Source: Pontibacter coccineus
GTDB taxonomy: Bacteria; Bacteroidota; Bacteroidia; Cytophagales; Hymenobacteraceae
Length of the DNA stretch: 64,000 nt
Direction: 5' to 3'
Assembly: GCF_030546575.1 (NCBI RefSeq)
Contig: NZ_JAUOTN010000011.1
Span: 1-64,000, forward strand
Each line of letters starts with the position of its first letter. The first letter of the stretch is position 1. The notes under the pieces were generated by a model, which saw only the letters and a program-made list of their open reading frames with translations, was not told where the DNA came from and ran no database searches. The position numbers and the translations under genes were made by a program. This document shows positions 49,140-60,500 of the stretch, piece after piece.

Positions 49140-51293
49140 ATGGCTGTTACTATAGAGGCGGAAGCGCCAGAAGCCAAAAAAGCAACTGCTCATCATCCGG
49201 TGGCTAGAATTGCATTGATTGGCAACCCGAACTCGGGCAAAACTTCACTTTTCAACCAACTCACAGGCCTTAACCAGAAGGTGGGCAACTTCCCGGGCGT
49301 TACCGTCGACAAAAAGACCGGCGTTAGCCAACTGACGCCGCAGCTCAAGGCCCAGATCATCGACCTGCCCGGCAGCTATAGTTTGTACCCCAAGTCGCTC
49401 GACGAACGGGTGATCATCGACCTACTCTACGATCCGGCACTCAATAATCGCCCTGACCTGGTGATCGTGACAGCCGACGCTTCTAACCTGAAGCGCAACC
49501 TGCTGCTGTTCACACAATTGGCCGACCTGCGCATACCTGCTGTGCTGGCCCTCAACATGATGGACGTGGCTGAGGCTGAAGGTGTGAAGATCGACATCGA
49601 AGTGCTGCAGCGCGACCTCGGTGTGCCTGTTATACCCATGAATGCCCGAAAGGGCATAGGTATAGCGGCGCTCAAAATCTTGATCTCGCAACAGCTGGCG
49701 GCCACCGAAGTGTCTTTCTTCGAGGTACCGGCCAGGCTCAGGCCAATGGTAGATGGGATAAAGGAGCGGTTCAGCCTGAACAACGATTACCTGGCTCTGC
49801 ACTATGCGCACCAGTACAAGCACCTGCGCTTTCTATCAGAAGATGACAAGGTATGGATGGCACAGCTGCTGGAGACGCAGGGGTTTAAGTCTACCACAGA
49901 GCAGGCCAACGAGACCATTGCCCGCTATGTGCGCATCAACGAGGTATTGCTCGATGTGGTGCGGGTAGATAAGGCAAAGGAAGAGGAGAAGTTCAGCAAC
50001 AAACTCGACCAGATCCTGACGCACCGGGTGTACGGTTACCTGATCTTCATGGGGCTGCTGTTCCTGGTGTTTCAGGCGGTGTTTGCCTGGGCCAGTTATC
50101 CCATGGACCTGATCGACGAAGGTATAGCAGCGCTGAACACATTGATTCAGGAGAACTTTAACGGACCGTTGATCAACCTGCTCACCGAAGGCGTGATTGC
50201 CGGCCTGGGTGGCGTGCTGATTTTTATACCGCAGATTGCCATACTCTTTGCCTTTATTGCCATTCTGGAAGAAACCGGCTACATGGCCCGCGTCACTTTT
50301 ATGATGGACAAGATCATGCGCAAATTCGGTCTGAACGGCAAAAGCGTGGTGCCGCTGATTTCAGGCGTGGCCTGCGCAGTGCCTGCTGTGATGTCGGCGC
50401 GCACGATTGAGAATTGGAAAGACCGCATGATCACCATCTTTGTGACGCCGCTCATGAGCTGCTCGGCCCGCATACCGGTGTACACCGTGCTGATTGCCCT
50501 GGTGGTGCCGGAGGTATACTACTTAGGCTTCATGAACCTGCAGGGCATTGTGCTGATGGGGCTATACCTGCTGGGCTTCCTGTCGGCCATTCTGTCGGCG
50601 CTGCTGCTCAAAGTATTGCTGAAGGCCCGCGAGCGCAGCTACTTCATCATGGAGTTTCCGGTATACCGCATGCCACGCTGGAAAAACGTTGGTCTTACCA
50701 TTTTTGAAAAGTCCAGGACTTTTGTGCTGGAGGCAGGTAAGATCATTGTGGCGGTTTCCATCATCCTGTGGGTGCTGGCCTCTTATGGTCCCGGCGACAG
50801 CTTCGAGCGCGCCGAGGAGCGCGCTGTAGCCGAAGCCGAAGTAAAAGGCCTGAGCGACGTGCAAACCGATAACCTGATCTCCTCTTACCAACTGGAGTCG
50901 AGCTATGCGGGCAGATTCGGTCATGCCATCGAGCCGGCCATCCGTCCGTTGGGCTACGACTGGAAGATAGGTATAGCCCTGCTGACCTCCTTTGCTGCCC
51001 GCGAGGTGTTTGTAGGCACGATCTCGACGATCTACAGTATAGGCGAAGAAGAAAACGTGACTACGATCAAAGACAAGCTGATGTCAGAGAAGGACGCCGA
51101 TGGCAATCCGTTCTTCACGCCGGCACGTGCTTTCTCGCTCTTGATTTTCTACGCCTTTGCCATGCAGTGCATCAGTACGCTGGCCATTGTGCGCCGCGAA
51201 ACAAAGAGCTGGATGTGGCCACTGGCGCAGCTGGTTTACATGACGGGACTTGCGTACGTATCCGCCTTCGCCGTTTTCCAGTTGATGAGTTAA
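49140..51293 (+). CDS. feoB: Ferrous iron transport protein B
   Basis: A 717-residue GTPase-coupled Fe2+ permease of the inner membrane. The N-terminal G-domain has G1 GNPNSGKTS (28-36), the switch region NFPGVTVDKKTG, G3 DLPGSYSL, G4 NMMD and the helical NFeoB spacer; after about residue 300 come the Gate/core regions with two related halves, including EETGYMARVTFMMDK and the Cys-containing motif SGVACAVPAVMSART. The last helices end near LMS. The N-terminal extension of about 20 residues is rich in Ala/Glu. It is the second gene of the feoAB operon. Confidence 0.93.
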   Translation: MAVTIEAEAPEAKKATAHHPVARIALIGNPNSGKTSLFNQLTGLNQKVGNFPGVTVDKKTGVSQLTPQLKAQIIDLPGSYSLYPKSLDERVIIDLLYDPALNNRPDLVIVTADASNLKRNLLLFTQLADLRIPAVLALNMMDVAEAEGVKIDIEVLQRDLGVPVIPMNARKGIGIAALKILISQQLAATEVSFFEVPARLRPMVDGIKERFSLNNDYLALHYAHQYKHLRFLSEDDKVWMAQLLETQGFKSTTEQANETIARYVRINEVLLDVVRVDKAKEEEKFSNKLDQILTHRVYGYLIFMGLLFLVFQAVFAWASYPMDLIDEGIAALNTLIQENFNGPLINLLTEGVIAGLGGVLIFIPQIAILFAFIAILEETGYMARVTFMMDKIMRKFGLNGKSVVPLISGVACAVPAVMSARTIENWKDRMITIFVTPLMSCSARIPVYTVLIALVVPEVYYLGFMNLQGIVLMGLYLLGFLSAILSALLLKVLLKARERSYFIMEFPVYRMPRWKNVGLTIFEKSRTFVLEAGKIIVAVSIILWVLASYGPGDSFERAEERAVAEAEVKGLSDVQTDNLISSYQLESSYAGRFGHAIEPAIRPLGYDWKIGIALLTSFAAREVFVGTISTIYSIGEEENVTTIKDKLMSEKDADGNPFFTPARAFSLLIFYAFAMQCISTLAIVRRETKSWMWPLAQLVYMTGLAYVSAFAVFQLMS

Positions 51294-51314
51294 TTACAAG
51301 CCTGCCAATAATTG

Positions 51315-51347
51315 CAAAGCCCGTTCCCGAAAGGAGCGGGCTTTTTG
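51315..51347 (+). terminator. Intrinsic terminator of feoAB
   Basis: CAAAGCCCGTTCC pairs with GGAGCGGGCTTT (one G-U pair), followed by TTG, 21 nt after the feoB stop codon. Confidence 0.8.
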
Positions 51348-51844
51348 TTTCCATACCTGAAGGAGTGCTTTTGTCTGCTCCGCCTGGTGTCTAAAAGAGT
51401 GTCATATTAGGCGCCGCTGATTTGGTAGTGTGAGCGCTAGCTTCGCAAAATCATAAAAGTAAGTGAGTTGTCCTTGGTTTTGTATTATTTGGCTTTTAAT
51501 ATTTGCGCTGTAGCTAAAAACTTTAGAATTAAATTAAAATTGTTATAACAAATATTCTGCACTATAGGTATAACATATGGCGCAGGAATAAATGCAGCGG
51601 CCGAGTGTGGTGGGTTCCTGGCAAGCTATCTTAAAAGGGTCTGATTAGCTGCAATCGCTTAAATTTCTTCACTTCACGGATGCCACTCTGGCTCCGGCAT
51701 AATACGCCTACAACTGAACGGCTGCCTGACGGCACCGGGAATCCTCATCTACCTTCTTCTGAACAGACGCCCTCCTGGCGCTGGATAATTGGCTATAGTT
51801 CTATAAGCCAGCCATACTCCGATTTTTACTAAATCCAGAAAGCG
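51348..51844 (+). promoter_or_regulatory. Non-coding upstream region of SusC1
   Basis: About 497 nt without a supported gene. The middle (51430-51600) is AT-rich and contains AGGTATA at 51566; the last 250 nt are less AT-rich and could be a 5' leader. No ECF sigma/anti-sigma gene lies upstream and no promoter matches well. Confidence 0.35.
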
Positions 51845-54800
51845 ATGAAAAAACTTCTAGCAATAAGCTTCTTACTGATCTTTGCATTGCAGCTACAGGT
51901 GCTGGCCCAAGGGAGGGTCATTACCGGCAATGTAACAGACGCTTCCACAAATCAGCCTTTACCAGGGGTAGCGGTACTGGTGAAGGGAACAACCGTAGGT
52001 ACTGCCACAAGTACCGAGGGAAACTACTCTATAACGGTGCCAGACGGCGCCACTACCTTAGAATTCCGTTTTATCGGTTACCGTACTACTGAGCGTCCCA
52101 TTGGAGACGCTACTTCTATTAATGTAGCACTCCCGCTGGCCGCAGAACAACTGGGCGAGGTAGTGGTGACAGCTTTGGGTATCGAGCGAAACAAGAATGA
52201 GCTGGCATACTCCGCCCAGCAGGTGAGTGGTGAACAGATAACACGTACAAGACCTGCCGACTTTGTGAACTCCCTCTCAGGTAAGGTGGCTGGTCTGGAC
52301 ATCCGTTCCAACAACACCATGGGTGGCTCTACCAACGTGATCATCCGTGGTAACAAGTCCATTACAGGCAACAACCAGGCACTGTTTGTGATTGACGGTG
52401 TGCCGGTAAGTAATGCCAACACCAACACAGCCGACCAGCAATCTGGTAGGACCGGTACCGACTTTGGTAACGCTGCCGCGGACTTGAACCCTGATAACAT
52501 TGAGTCTGTGAACGTACTGAAGGGCGCTGCCGCAACAGCATTGTATGGTTCGCGCGCGGCCAACGGCGTTATCATGATCACCACCAAAAAAGGCGCAAAG
52601 AACAGCCTGAATATTACGGTGAATAGTGGTGTTACCTGGAGCACAATGGACAGGAACACTTATGTTGACTACCAGAAAGAGTATGGGGCGGGCTACTTCC
52701 AGGGCTTCCGTACATCAGCTGACTTAGGCAGTGGGGTTGCGCCGGTAGTTCGTTTTCAGGATGATGCTTCCTATGGTCCGAGATTTGACCCGAACCTGCA
52801 GGTATACCAATGGGACGCTATTGATCCGCTTCACCCGAACTTTGGCAAAACAAGACCTTGGGTAGCTGCTGCAAATGACCCCCGTGATTTTTATGAGACC
52901 GGCGTGAACTCTAACCAGAGTATCATGGTGAGTGGCGGTGGCGATAAAACTACTTTCAATGTAGGCTATACCCGAAACGATATTAAAGGAAACCTGCCCA
53001 ACGCAACGCTAGATAAAGACCTGTTCAACTTTACGGGTACTTTTGAGGCAACTGAAAAGCTATCGGTAAGTGCTTCTGCCAACTATTCGCGAACAGTAGG
53101 TGTGGGTAGGTATGGCACAGGTTACCAGGGTCGTAACCCTAACCAGCAGTTCAGGCAGTGGTGGCAGACCAACGTAGATATTGAAGAGCAGGAAGCTGCT
53201 TACTTCAGAAACCGTCAGAACATTACTTGGAACTGGAATGCGGCAAATACAGGTCCTATTTACTCTGATAACCCCTACTGGACCAGATTCGAGAACTACT
53301 CTAATGACGCCAGAGATAACTTCTATGGTTATGCATCTGCCACCTACAGGTTTACGGACTGGTTAAACTTATTGGGCAGAGTAACTTATAACACGACCAC
53401 AGATATGCAGGAAGAGCGTGTAGCCGTAGGAAGTGCTGACGTGAGCGAGTTTGAGCGATATGACAGAGAATTCAACGAAACCAATTATGACCTCTTCCTA
53501 AACTTCAACAGGGATATTACGGAGGCTATTAGCCTGAATGGTTTGATTGGAACCAACCTGCGCAGAAACCGACTCAGAGATATCAGAGCAACTACCAACG
53601 GTGGCCTTGTTGTACCGAGGCTGTACACGTTGTCAAACTCAGTTAGCCCCATCACGGCTCCTATTGAAAACTTTGAGCGAGTGGGTGTTGACGGCATTTT
53701 TGCGAATGCCAACATCGGCTTCATGGAAACCTACTTCCTGGAGCTTTCTGCCCGTCGGGATAAATCTACAACACTGCCGGAAGGAGACAACTCTTACTTC
53801 TATCCTTCAATAGCAGGTAACGTGGTGTTCTCTAATCTGCTTCAATTGCCGTGGCTGTCAGGTGGTAAACTTAGAGTAAACTATGCAGAGGTAGGTAACA
53901 GTGCGCCGGCATTTAGTATATTCGATGTGTACACACAGCCAACCGGACTGGGCTCCATTCCACTCTTCTCGATCCCGAATACCAAAAACAACGAGAACCT
54001 GAAGCCAGAGAGAACCAAGAGCTTTGAGGCTGGTATTGAGGCAGACTTCTTCAATAGCCTGTTTGGGTTCGACTTTACTTATTACCGCTCCAGCACGGTA
54101 GACCAAATCATCAACGTGTCTACTACGGGTGCCACGGGCTACACAGCGCAGTGGGTGAACGCCGGGGAAGTGGAAAACAAAGGATTTGAGGTAGCCGCCT
54201 TTGCAACGCCGGTTCAGACAGGAGACTTCTCATGGAACATCAACATCAACTTCGCCCGTAACCGAAGTGAAGTCAAAAGCCTGTACCAGGATGTTCAGAA
54301 TATCCCGCTTGCCACTTTCCAGGGAGGTGTGTCGCTCAACGCTGCTGTTGGCCATCCATTTGGTGTGATTAGGGGCACTGACTTCGTCTACACGAACGGA
54401 CAAAAAACCGTCAACTCCGACGGGTACTACATAAACTCTGGTAACGCGTCTGACATTATTGGTGATCCGAACCCGGATTGGACGGGTGGGGTTAACAACA
54501 CGCTGACCTTTAAAGGTGTGACGCTTGGCTTCTTGGTTGATGTGCGCCACGGAGGAGATGTGTTCTCGCTTGACCAATGGTATGGTGAGGCGACAGGTCT
54601 GTACCCGAATTCTGCCGGCTTGAACGACAAAGGAAACCCTTCTCGTCTTCCGGTAGCTGAAGGCGGTGGTGTACTGCTGCCCGGCGTGAAAGAGGATGGT
54701 ACTCCTAACGATGTCTACGCAGAGAACACAGACGGTAATGGAGCCACTCCCTTTGGATATGCTGCCGGTGGTATAGAGGCCCCAAGGGCCATGTACGTGT

Positions 54801-55054
54801 TCGACGGTAGTTTCGTGAAGTTGAGAGAAGTTGCCCTTTCCTATGCACTGCCACAGTCCCTAATGGAAAACCTCGGCTTTATCAAAGGAGTTGATCTACA
54901 GTTGATCGGCCGAAACTTGTGGATCATCCACAAAAACATGGATTACTCTGATCCGGAAGAAGGCTTGAGTTCGGGCAACGCATCCAGGGGGTATCAGTCT
55001 GGCGCATACCCTGCCTTCAGAAACTACGGATTTAACGTCAGATTTAATTTCTAA
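51845..55054 (+). CDS. SusC/RagA family TonB-linked outer-membrane protein (copy 1)
   Basis: A 1069-residue TonB-dependent transporter that imports oligomeric nutrients with a SusD-like lipoprotein lid. It has a signal peptide (ending VLAQG), a carboxypeptidase-regulatory-like N-terminal domain (about 24-105, ITGNVTDASTNQPLPGVAVLVKGTTVGTAT), the TonB box/plug region starting VVVTALGIERNKNELAYS, the NIESVNVLKGAAATALYGSRAANGVIMITTKKG plug end, and a beta-barrel ending YGFNVRFNF. There is no STN domain, so direct anti-sigma signalling is not expected. susD-like copy 1 follows 11 nt later. Substrate unknown. Confidence 0.93.
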   Translation: MKKLLAISFLLIFALQLQVLAQGRVITGNVTDASTNQPLPGVAVLVKGTTVGTATSTEGNYSITVPDGATTLEFRFIGYRTTERPIGDATSINVALPLAAEQLGEVVVTALGIERNKNELAYSAQQVSGEQITRTRPADFVNSLSGKVAGLDIRSNNTMGGSTNVIIRGNKSITGNNQALFVIDGVPVSNANTNTADQQSGRTGTDFGNAAADLNPDNIESVNVLKGAAATALYGSRAANGVIMITTKKGAKNSLNITVNSGVTWSTMDRNTYVDYQKEYGAGYFQGFRTSADLGSGVAPVVRFQDDASYGPRFDPNLQVYQWDAIDPLHPNFGKTRPWVAAANDPRDFYETGVNSNQSIMVSGGGDKTTFNVGYTRNDIKGNLPNATLDKDLFNFTGTFEATEKLSVSASANYSRTVGVGRYGTGYQGRNPNQQFRQWWQTNVDIEEQEAAYFRNRQNITWNWNAANTGPIYSDNPYWTRFENYSNDARDNFYGYASATYRFTDWLNLLGRVTYNTTTDMQEERVAVGSADVSEFERYDREFNETNYDLFLNFNRDITEAISLNGLIGTNLRRNRLRDIRATTNGGLVVPRLYTLSNSVSPITAPIENFERVGVDGIFANANIGFMETYFLELSARRDKSTTLPEGDNSYFYPSIAGNVVFSNLLQLPWLSGGKLRVNYAEVGNSAPAFSIFDVYTQPTGLGSIPLFSIPNTKNNENLKPERTKSFEAGIEADFFNSLFGFDFTYYRSSTVDQIINVSTTGATGYTAQWVNAGEVENKGFEVAAFATPVQTGDFSWNININFARNRSEVKSLYQDVQNIPLATFQGGVSLNAAVGHPFGVIRGTDFVYTNGQKTVNSDGYYINSGNASDIIGDPNPDWTGGVNNTLTFKGVTLGFLVDVRHGGDVFSLDQWYGEATGLYPNSAGLNDKGNPSRLPVAEGGGVLLPGVKEDGTPNDVYAENTDGNGATPFGYAAGGIEAPRAMYVFDGSFVKLREVALSYALPQSLMENLGFIKGVDLQLIGRNLWIIHKNMDYSDPEEGLSSGNASRGYQSGAYPAFRNYGFNVRFNF

Positions 55055-55065
55055 ACTATCGAGAG

Positions 55066-56487
55066 ATGAAAAAACTTATCATATGCTTATTCTCGCTGGT
55101 GTTTATGGCAGCGTGCGTAGACGACCTGGATGAATATAATATTGACAGCAAGCGGGCAACCGATGTCCCGCCTGCCACACTGTTTACCAACGCGTTGCTG
55201 GGCCTGACGGATGTGCTGACAACTCCGAACGTTAACACGAACAACATCAGGTTGTATGTGCAGCACTGGGCTACAACGCAATACGTAGAGGAGCCCAGGT
55301 ATAACATGACGGGTCGTTTGATTCCGCAAAACTTCTGGAATGCGCTTTACCGGGACGTGCTGGCCGACCTGAAAGAGTCTAAAAGGCTGGTAGTTGCCAA
55401 TGAGACGATAGACCCAGTACTGAAAAACAACCAGTTGGCTCAAATTGAGATTATGGAGGTATACGCCTGGTCTATTCTGGTGACTTCTTTCGGTGATATC
55501 CCCTATACCGAGGCGCTTGATCCGACTAATACGCAGCCGGTATACGATGACGACCAGGCGATTTACAACGATATACTGGAACGTCTTGATATGGCGCTTG
55601 GACTGATCAATGTTGAGGAACCCGGGTTTGATGAGGGAGATGTGCTTTATAATGGAGATATGGCGCAATGGGTGAAGTTTGGCAACTCTCTGAAGTTGCG
55701 GCTAGCCATGGTGATAGCCGATGTTGACGCAGCTAAAGCCGGAACGCTTGTAGCAGAAGCTGCGCCAAATGTGTTCACAAGTAATGCGGACAATGCCTTA
55801 TTCCCCTACACGGCTGCAACTCCGAACAACAACCCTATTTCGGATAACGTCAAAGGTCCACTTTCAGCGAGGGAAGACTTTATAGCATCCAGTACACTGG
55901 TTGATGTGATGAATGCACTGAATGACCCCAGGAGACCGCAGTACTTTACAGATGTTGATGGGCAGTTTATAGGCGGTCGAGTTGGCTTTGCGAACGATTA
56001 TGAAGCAAACTCCACCGTAAGTGAGAAAATAGCCGCACTTGATTTCCCGGGTGTGCTGCTGGATTATGCCGAGGTAGAGTTCCTGCTGGCTGAAGCTGTA
56101 GAAAGAGGATTTATTGCCGGGTCTGCCGCTGAACATTACAGTGCAGCTATCAGGGCATCCATCCTGTACTGGGGAGGAACAGAAGCCGAGGCAGCCGCCT
56201 ATCTGGCTCAGCCTGCCGTTAACTACGCGACCGCTCCCGGTGACTGGAGACAAAAGATTGGCACACAAGCCTGGATTGCCTTTTTTAACCGCGGTTATGA
56301 GGCCTGGTTGAGTTGGAGAAGATTGGATGCCCCAACCCTGACACCTCCGGTAGAAGGATTGATCGTGCCAACAAGATTGATCTACCCTGTTAATGAACAG
56401 ACGCTGAACCCGAACAACCGCGAAGCGGCGGCATCAGCTATAGGAGGAGACGAAAGCTCCACGAAGCTGTTCTGGGATGTGAATTGA
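55066..56487 (+). CDS. SusD/RagB family nutrient-binding lipoprotein (copy 1)
   Basis: A 473-residue outer-membrane lipoprotein that forms the hinged lid on SusC. It has a signal peptide and a lipobox ending MAAC (Cys17), then the SusD-like-2 helical body: RLYVQHWATTQY, QIEIMEVYAWSILVTSFGDIPYTEAL, LLDYAEVEFLLAEAVERG, and the C-terminal NRGYEAWLSWRRLDAPTL with an ending SSTKLFWDV. It pairs with SusC copy 1 upstream (11-nt gap). No adjacent glycoside hydrolases or peptidases point to a substrate. A terminator follows. Confidence 0.92.
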   Translation: MKKLIICLFSLVFMAACVDDLDEYNIDSKRATDVPPATLFTNALLGLTDVLTTPNVNTNNIRLYVQHWATTQYVEEPRYNMTGRLIPQNFWNALYRDVLADLKESKRLVVANETIDPVLKNNQLAQIEIMEVYAWSILVTSFGDIPYTEALDPTNTQPVYDDDQAIYNDILERLDMALGLINVEEPGFDEGDVLYNGDMAQWVKFGNSLKLRLAMVIADVDAAKAGTLVAEAAPNVFTSNADNALFPYTAATPNNNPISDNVKGPLSAREDFIASSTLVDVMNALNDPRRPQYFTDVDGQFIGGRVGFANDYEANSTVSEKIAALDFPGVLLDYAEVEFLLAEAVERGFIAGSAAEHYSAAIRASILYWGGTEAEAAAYLAQPAVNYATAPGDWRQKIGTQAWIAFFNRGYEAWLSWRRLDAPTLTPPVEGLIVPTRLIYPVNEQTLNPNNREAAASAIGGDESSTKLFWDVN

Positions 56488-56532
56488 TGGACTAATGCAT
56501 GACTGATTATTATAGTAGTAGTTTACCTATTG

Positions 56533-56562
56533 AAAAATGCCCCCGGGTTCGGGGGCATTTTT
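56533..56562 (+). terminator. Intrinsic terminator of SusCD pair 1
   Basis: AAAAATGCCCCC (56533-56544) pairs with GGGGGCATTTTT (56551-56562), with a T-run, 45 nt past the stop codon. Confidence 0.85.
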
Positions 56563-57532
56563 CTTTTATAGCCAGCTAAATATCAAATTATAGATTGTCG
56601 GCTTTGATTAAATAGGCTGTGGAAGTCGAGATTTCTGTTGAAAGGCGGAGGTTACTCATAGGATAATGCTGGCTTTTTGCGACTAAAACAGGAAACTTAG
56701 CAGGGAGGTCAGCTTCATCAAGTTGTCATACCTGATATGAAGAGAGCTAAAATCTTGATTTTGTATGCCTTATGTTTAAAAATTTAATTTTTCTACTATA
56801 GTATTGAATAAATTTATCTTTTCCAATACATGTCCGTATAAGGAGGAGCTTTTGCCGTTTTGCTCGGATTCAGCTTATATTAAGTGCCTAGGAGTCGCAG
56901 TGAAAATTCTTAAGATTTGCTTTCGAGGTCAAAAAACGCACTAAATATTTGTGAAAGCCGAAAACATTCTTTAAAATTGAGCATCTCTCACCTTAAACAA
57001 TTTAAAACAATGAAAAGACCTCTACTATTCTCAGAGTTATTTTTGCCCTACTGCCGCTTTCCAATTTCAGCAAAGCTAGCGGCTTCCTAAGTATTTATCG
57101 ATTAACATAGCCTGCTTTTAAGGCTATCTGACTGTCGTTTGCAGGCTTATACCGTCTGCCCTAACGACAGTTATATCCTTATTTTGATAAATAATTTAAT
57201 ATAATTTAGTTTTCCTGGTGTCTGATGCAATGATTTGTTGCGGATGATTTTTCTGTTGAGGGTCGTGCTCTTGTCCCTTGGATATGTCGGTTCCGGCATT
57301 TTAGATAAGTCAGCACACATACCTGTTACAGAAGCTCTTTATCAGCATCATTGGCCAGTATCAAATCTCAGAAGCGAAGGGAATAGATAGATGAAGGAGG
57401 TGATTAACAGATAGAGTGAGCATTTGCTCAATATTTAATATAAAACAAACAGACTGAAGCTGCTAGCCAGCCCAGTGATATAAATAACACCTTAACTATT
57501 TTGATTTAATTCTTACCTAAACAAACAGCGCA
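56563..57532 (+). other. AT-rich gene-free region upstream of SusC copy 2
   Basis: 970 nt without a supported gene. It contains a degenerate signal-peptide-like frame from ATG 57010 that stops after 26 codons (see findings), a hairpin ACTGTCGTT (57131-57139) with AACGACAGT (57163-57171), an 11-nt anti-Shine-Dalgarno complement AAGGAGGTGAT (57394-57404) not followed by a close start codon, and the leader of SusC copy 2. No promoter could be named with confidence. Confidence 0.5.
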
Positions 57533-60500
57533 ATGAAAAAAATTCTAATGCTATGCCTGCTGCTTGTGTCGGCCTTTATCCATGAGGCTATGGCTCAAGT
57601 CAGGGCGATCACCGGTACGGTGACAGACGCTACTACCAAACAGCCGCTGCCAGGGGTTACAGTCCTGGTGAAAGGCACTTCAGTGGGTACTGCCTCAGGG
57701 GCAGACGGTACTTACACTGTAAATGTGCCAGAGGGCAGCAACACCCTTGTATTCCGCTTTATTGGTTATCAGACAGTTGAACGGCCGATCGGTAACGAAT
57801 CTGCCATAAACGTGTCTATGGGAACTGATACCCGCCAGTTGGGTGAGGTTGTGGTGACCGCCCTCGGTATCGAGCGTAACAGAAACGAGCTGGCCTACTC
57901 AGCTCAGGAAGTTAGCGGAGACCAGATCACTCGCGCCAGAAATGAAAACGTAGTAAACTCCCTCTCAGGTAAAGTAGCTGGTCTGGACATCAGAACCAAC
58001 AACACCATGGGTGGCTCTACTAACGTTATTATCCGTGGTTATTCTTCCCTTACAGGTGAAAACCAGGCGCTTTTCGTTATTGACGGTGTGCCAGTAAGTA
58101 ATGCCAACAACAACGGCTCTAGCCAGGCTACTGGCCGTGGTGGTGCTGACTTTGGTAACGCTGCAGCTGACTTGAACCCTGATAACATCGAGTCTGTGAA
58201 CGTGCTGAAAGGTGCAGCAGCAACAGCACTCTACGGTTCGCGTGCAGCCAACGGTGTTATCATGATCACTACTAAAAAAGGTGCTAAAAATAGCCTTAAC
58301 ATAGCTGTGAACAGCGGTGTTACCTGGAGTAACATTGATAAAAGCACTTATGTGAAATACCAGAAAGAATATGGTGGTGGTTACTTCCAGGGCTTCCGTG
58401 CACCTAAAGATTTAGGCAGCGGTGTAGCACCGGTAGTAAGATACCAAGATGATGCTTCCTACGGTCCTAGATTCGATCCGAACCTGCAGGTTTACCAGTG
58501 GGATGCGATCGATCCGCTTCATCCAAACTATGGGAAGACCAGACCTTGGGTAGCTGCTGAAAACGATCCTACTGCTTTCTATGAGACTGGTCTTAACTCT
58601 AACCAGAGCGTTGTAGTTAGTGGCGGTGGCGACAAGACAACCTTTAACCTTGGTTACACCCGTAACGATATCAAAGGTAACCTGCCTAACTCTACAATAG
58701 ACAAAGACATGTTCAACTTCAATGCTTCTTACGAGGCTACTGAAAGATTGACAGTGTCTGCTTCAGGTAACTACACGCGTACAGTAGGTATGGGTAGATA
58801 TGGTACTGGTTATAGCGGTACTAACCCTAACCAGCAGTTCCGTCAGTGGTGGCAAACCAACGTGGATCTGAAAGAGCAGAAAGATGCTTACTTCAGAAAC
58901 CGCCAGAACATTACCTGGAACTGGAACAGCTCAAACACAGGCCCTATCTACTCTGATAACCCATACTGGACGCAGTACGAAAACTACGCAAACGACAGCA
59001 GAGATAACATCTACGGTTATGCAACTGTTAATTACAAAATCACCGATTGGATGAGCGCCATGGGTAGAGCCTCTTTCAACACTACAGGTGACATGCAGGA
59101 AGAGCGCGTTGCTGTTGGTAGTGCTGGCCTGAGTGGCTACTCCAGATATAACAGAGACTTCAACGAGACGAACTTCGACTTCATGTTGAACTTCAACAAA
59201 GATATCTCTGAAGAATTAAGCTTTACAGGTTTGTTAGGTACCAACCTTCGCAGAGAACGTGCTGAATCTATTTTTACAGCAACAAACGGCGGTCTGGTCG
59301 TTCCAAAACTTTACTCCATCTCCAACTCAGCGAGCCCTGTAAACCCTCCAACTGAAACCTTCAGCCGTAGAGGTGTTGACGGTATCTTCGCCAACGTAAA
59401 CTTTGGTTTCAGAGACACTTACTACATGGAGCTTTCTGCTCGTCAGGATAAGTCTACTACACTTCCAAAAGGCGATAACTCATACTTCTATCCAGCTGCT
59501 GGTGTGAACGTAATATTCTCTAACCTGCTGGAAACCTCTTGGTTATCACATGGTAAGGCCAGAGTTAACTACGCCGAAGTAGGTAACGATGCCGCCCCTT
59601 TGAGTATCTTTGATGTGTATGACAAGCCAACCGGTTTTGGCTCAACTCCGATCTTCTCGCTTCCAAGCACGAAGAACAACCCTAACCTGAAGCCTGAAAG
59701 AAAGAAGAGTATGGAAGCAGGTATAGAGGCTGAGTTCTTCAACAACCTGTTCGGTTTCGACTTCACTGTATACAAGGAAAACCAGATCGACCAGATCATG
59801 CCTGTTAGCCAGACGGCTGCTTCAGGTTTTACAAACCGTTATGTAAACGCTGGTGAAGTAGAAAACAAAGGTTTTGAGATTGCTGCTTTTGTAACTCCGG
59901 TTCAAACAGGAGACCTCACATGGACCATGAACTTCAACTTCGCACGTAACAGAAACAAGGTTATAAGCCTGTACGAAGATGTGCAGAACTTAACTCTTGC
60001 TTCTTTCCAGGGTGGTGTTTCTCTGAACGCTGCCATTGGTCAGCCTTACGGTGTAATTCGTGGTAACGACTTCGTTTACACGAATGGTCAGAAAACAGTT
60101 GGAGAGAATGGATACTACCTGTTGTCAGAAAAATCAGACGTTATTATCGGTAATCCAAACCCAGACTGGACTGGCGGTTTCAACAACACCTTAACTTATA
60201 AAGGTGTGTCATTGGGCTTCCTGATCGATGTTCGCAAGGGTGGAGATGTATTCTCTCTTGACCAGTGGTATGGCGAAGCAACTGGTTTGTATGCTCACAC
60301 TGCTGGCTTGAACGACAAGGGTAATCCTACTCGTGACCCAGCTGCAGAAGGTGGTGGTGTACTGCTGCCAGGCGTTAAGGAAGATGGTACTCCAAACGAC
60401 ATCTATGCTGAGAACCAGGATGGTGACGGTATGACTCCTTACGGCTACGCAGCTGATAACTACCTGGGTGCTCCGCGCGCTATGTATGTGTTCGATGGTA

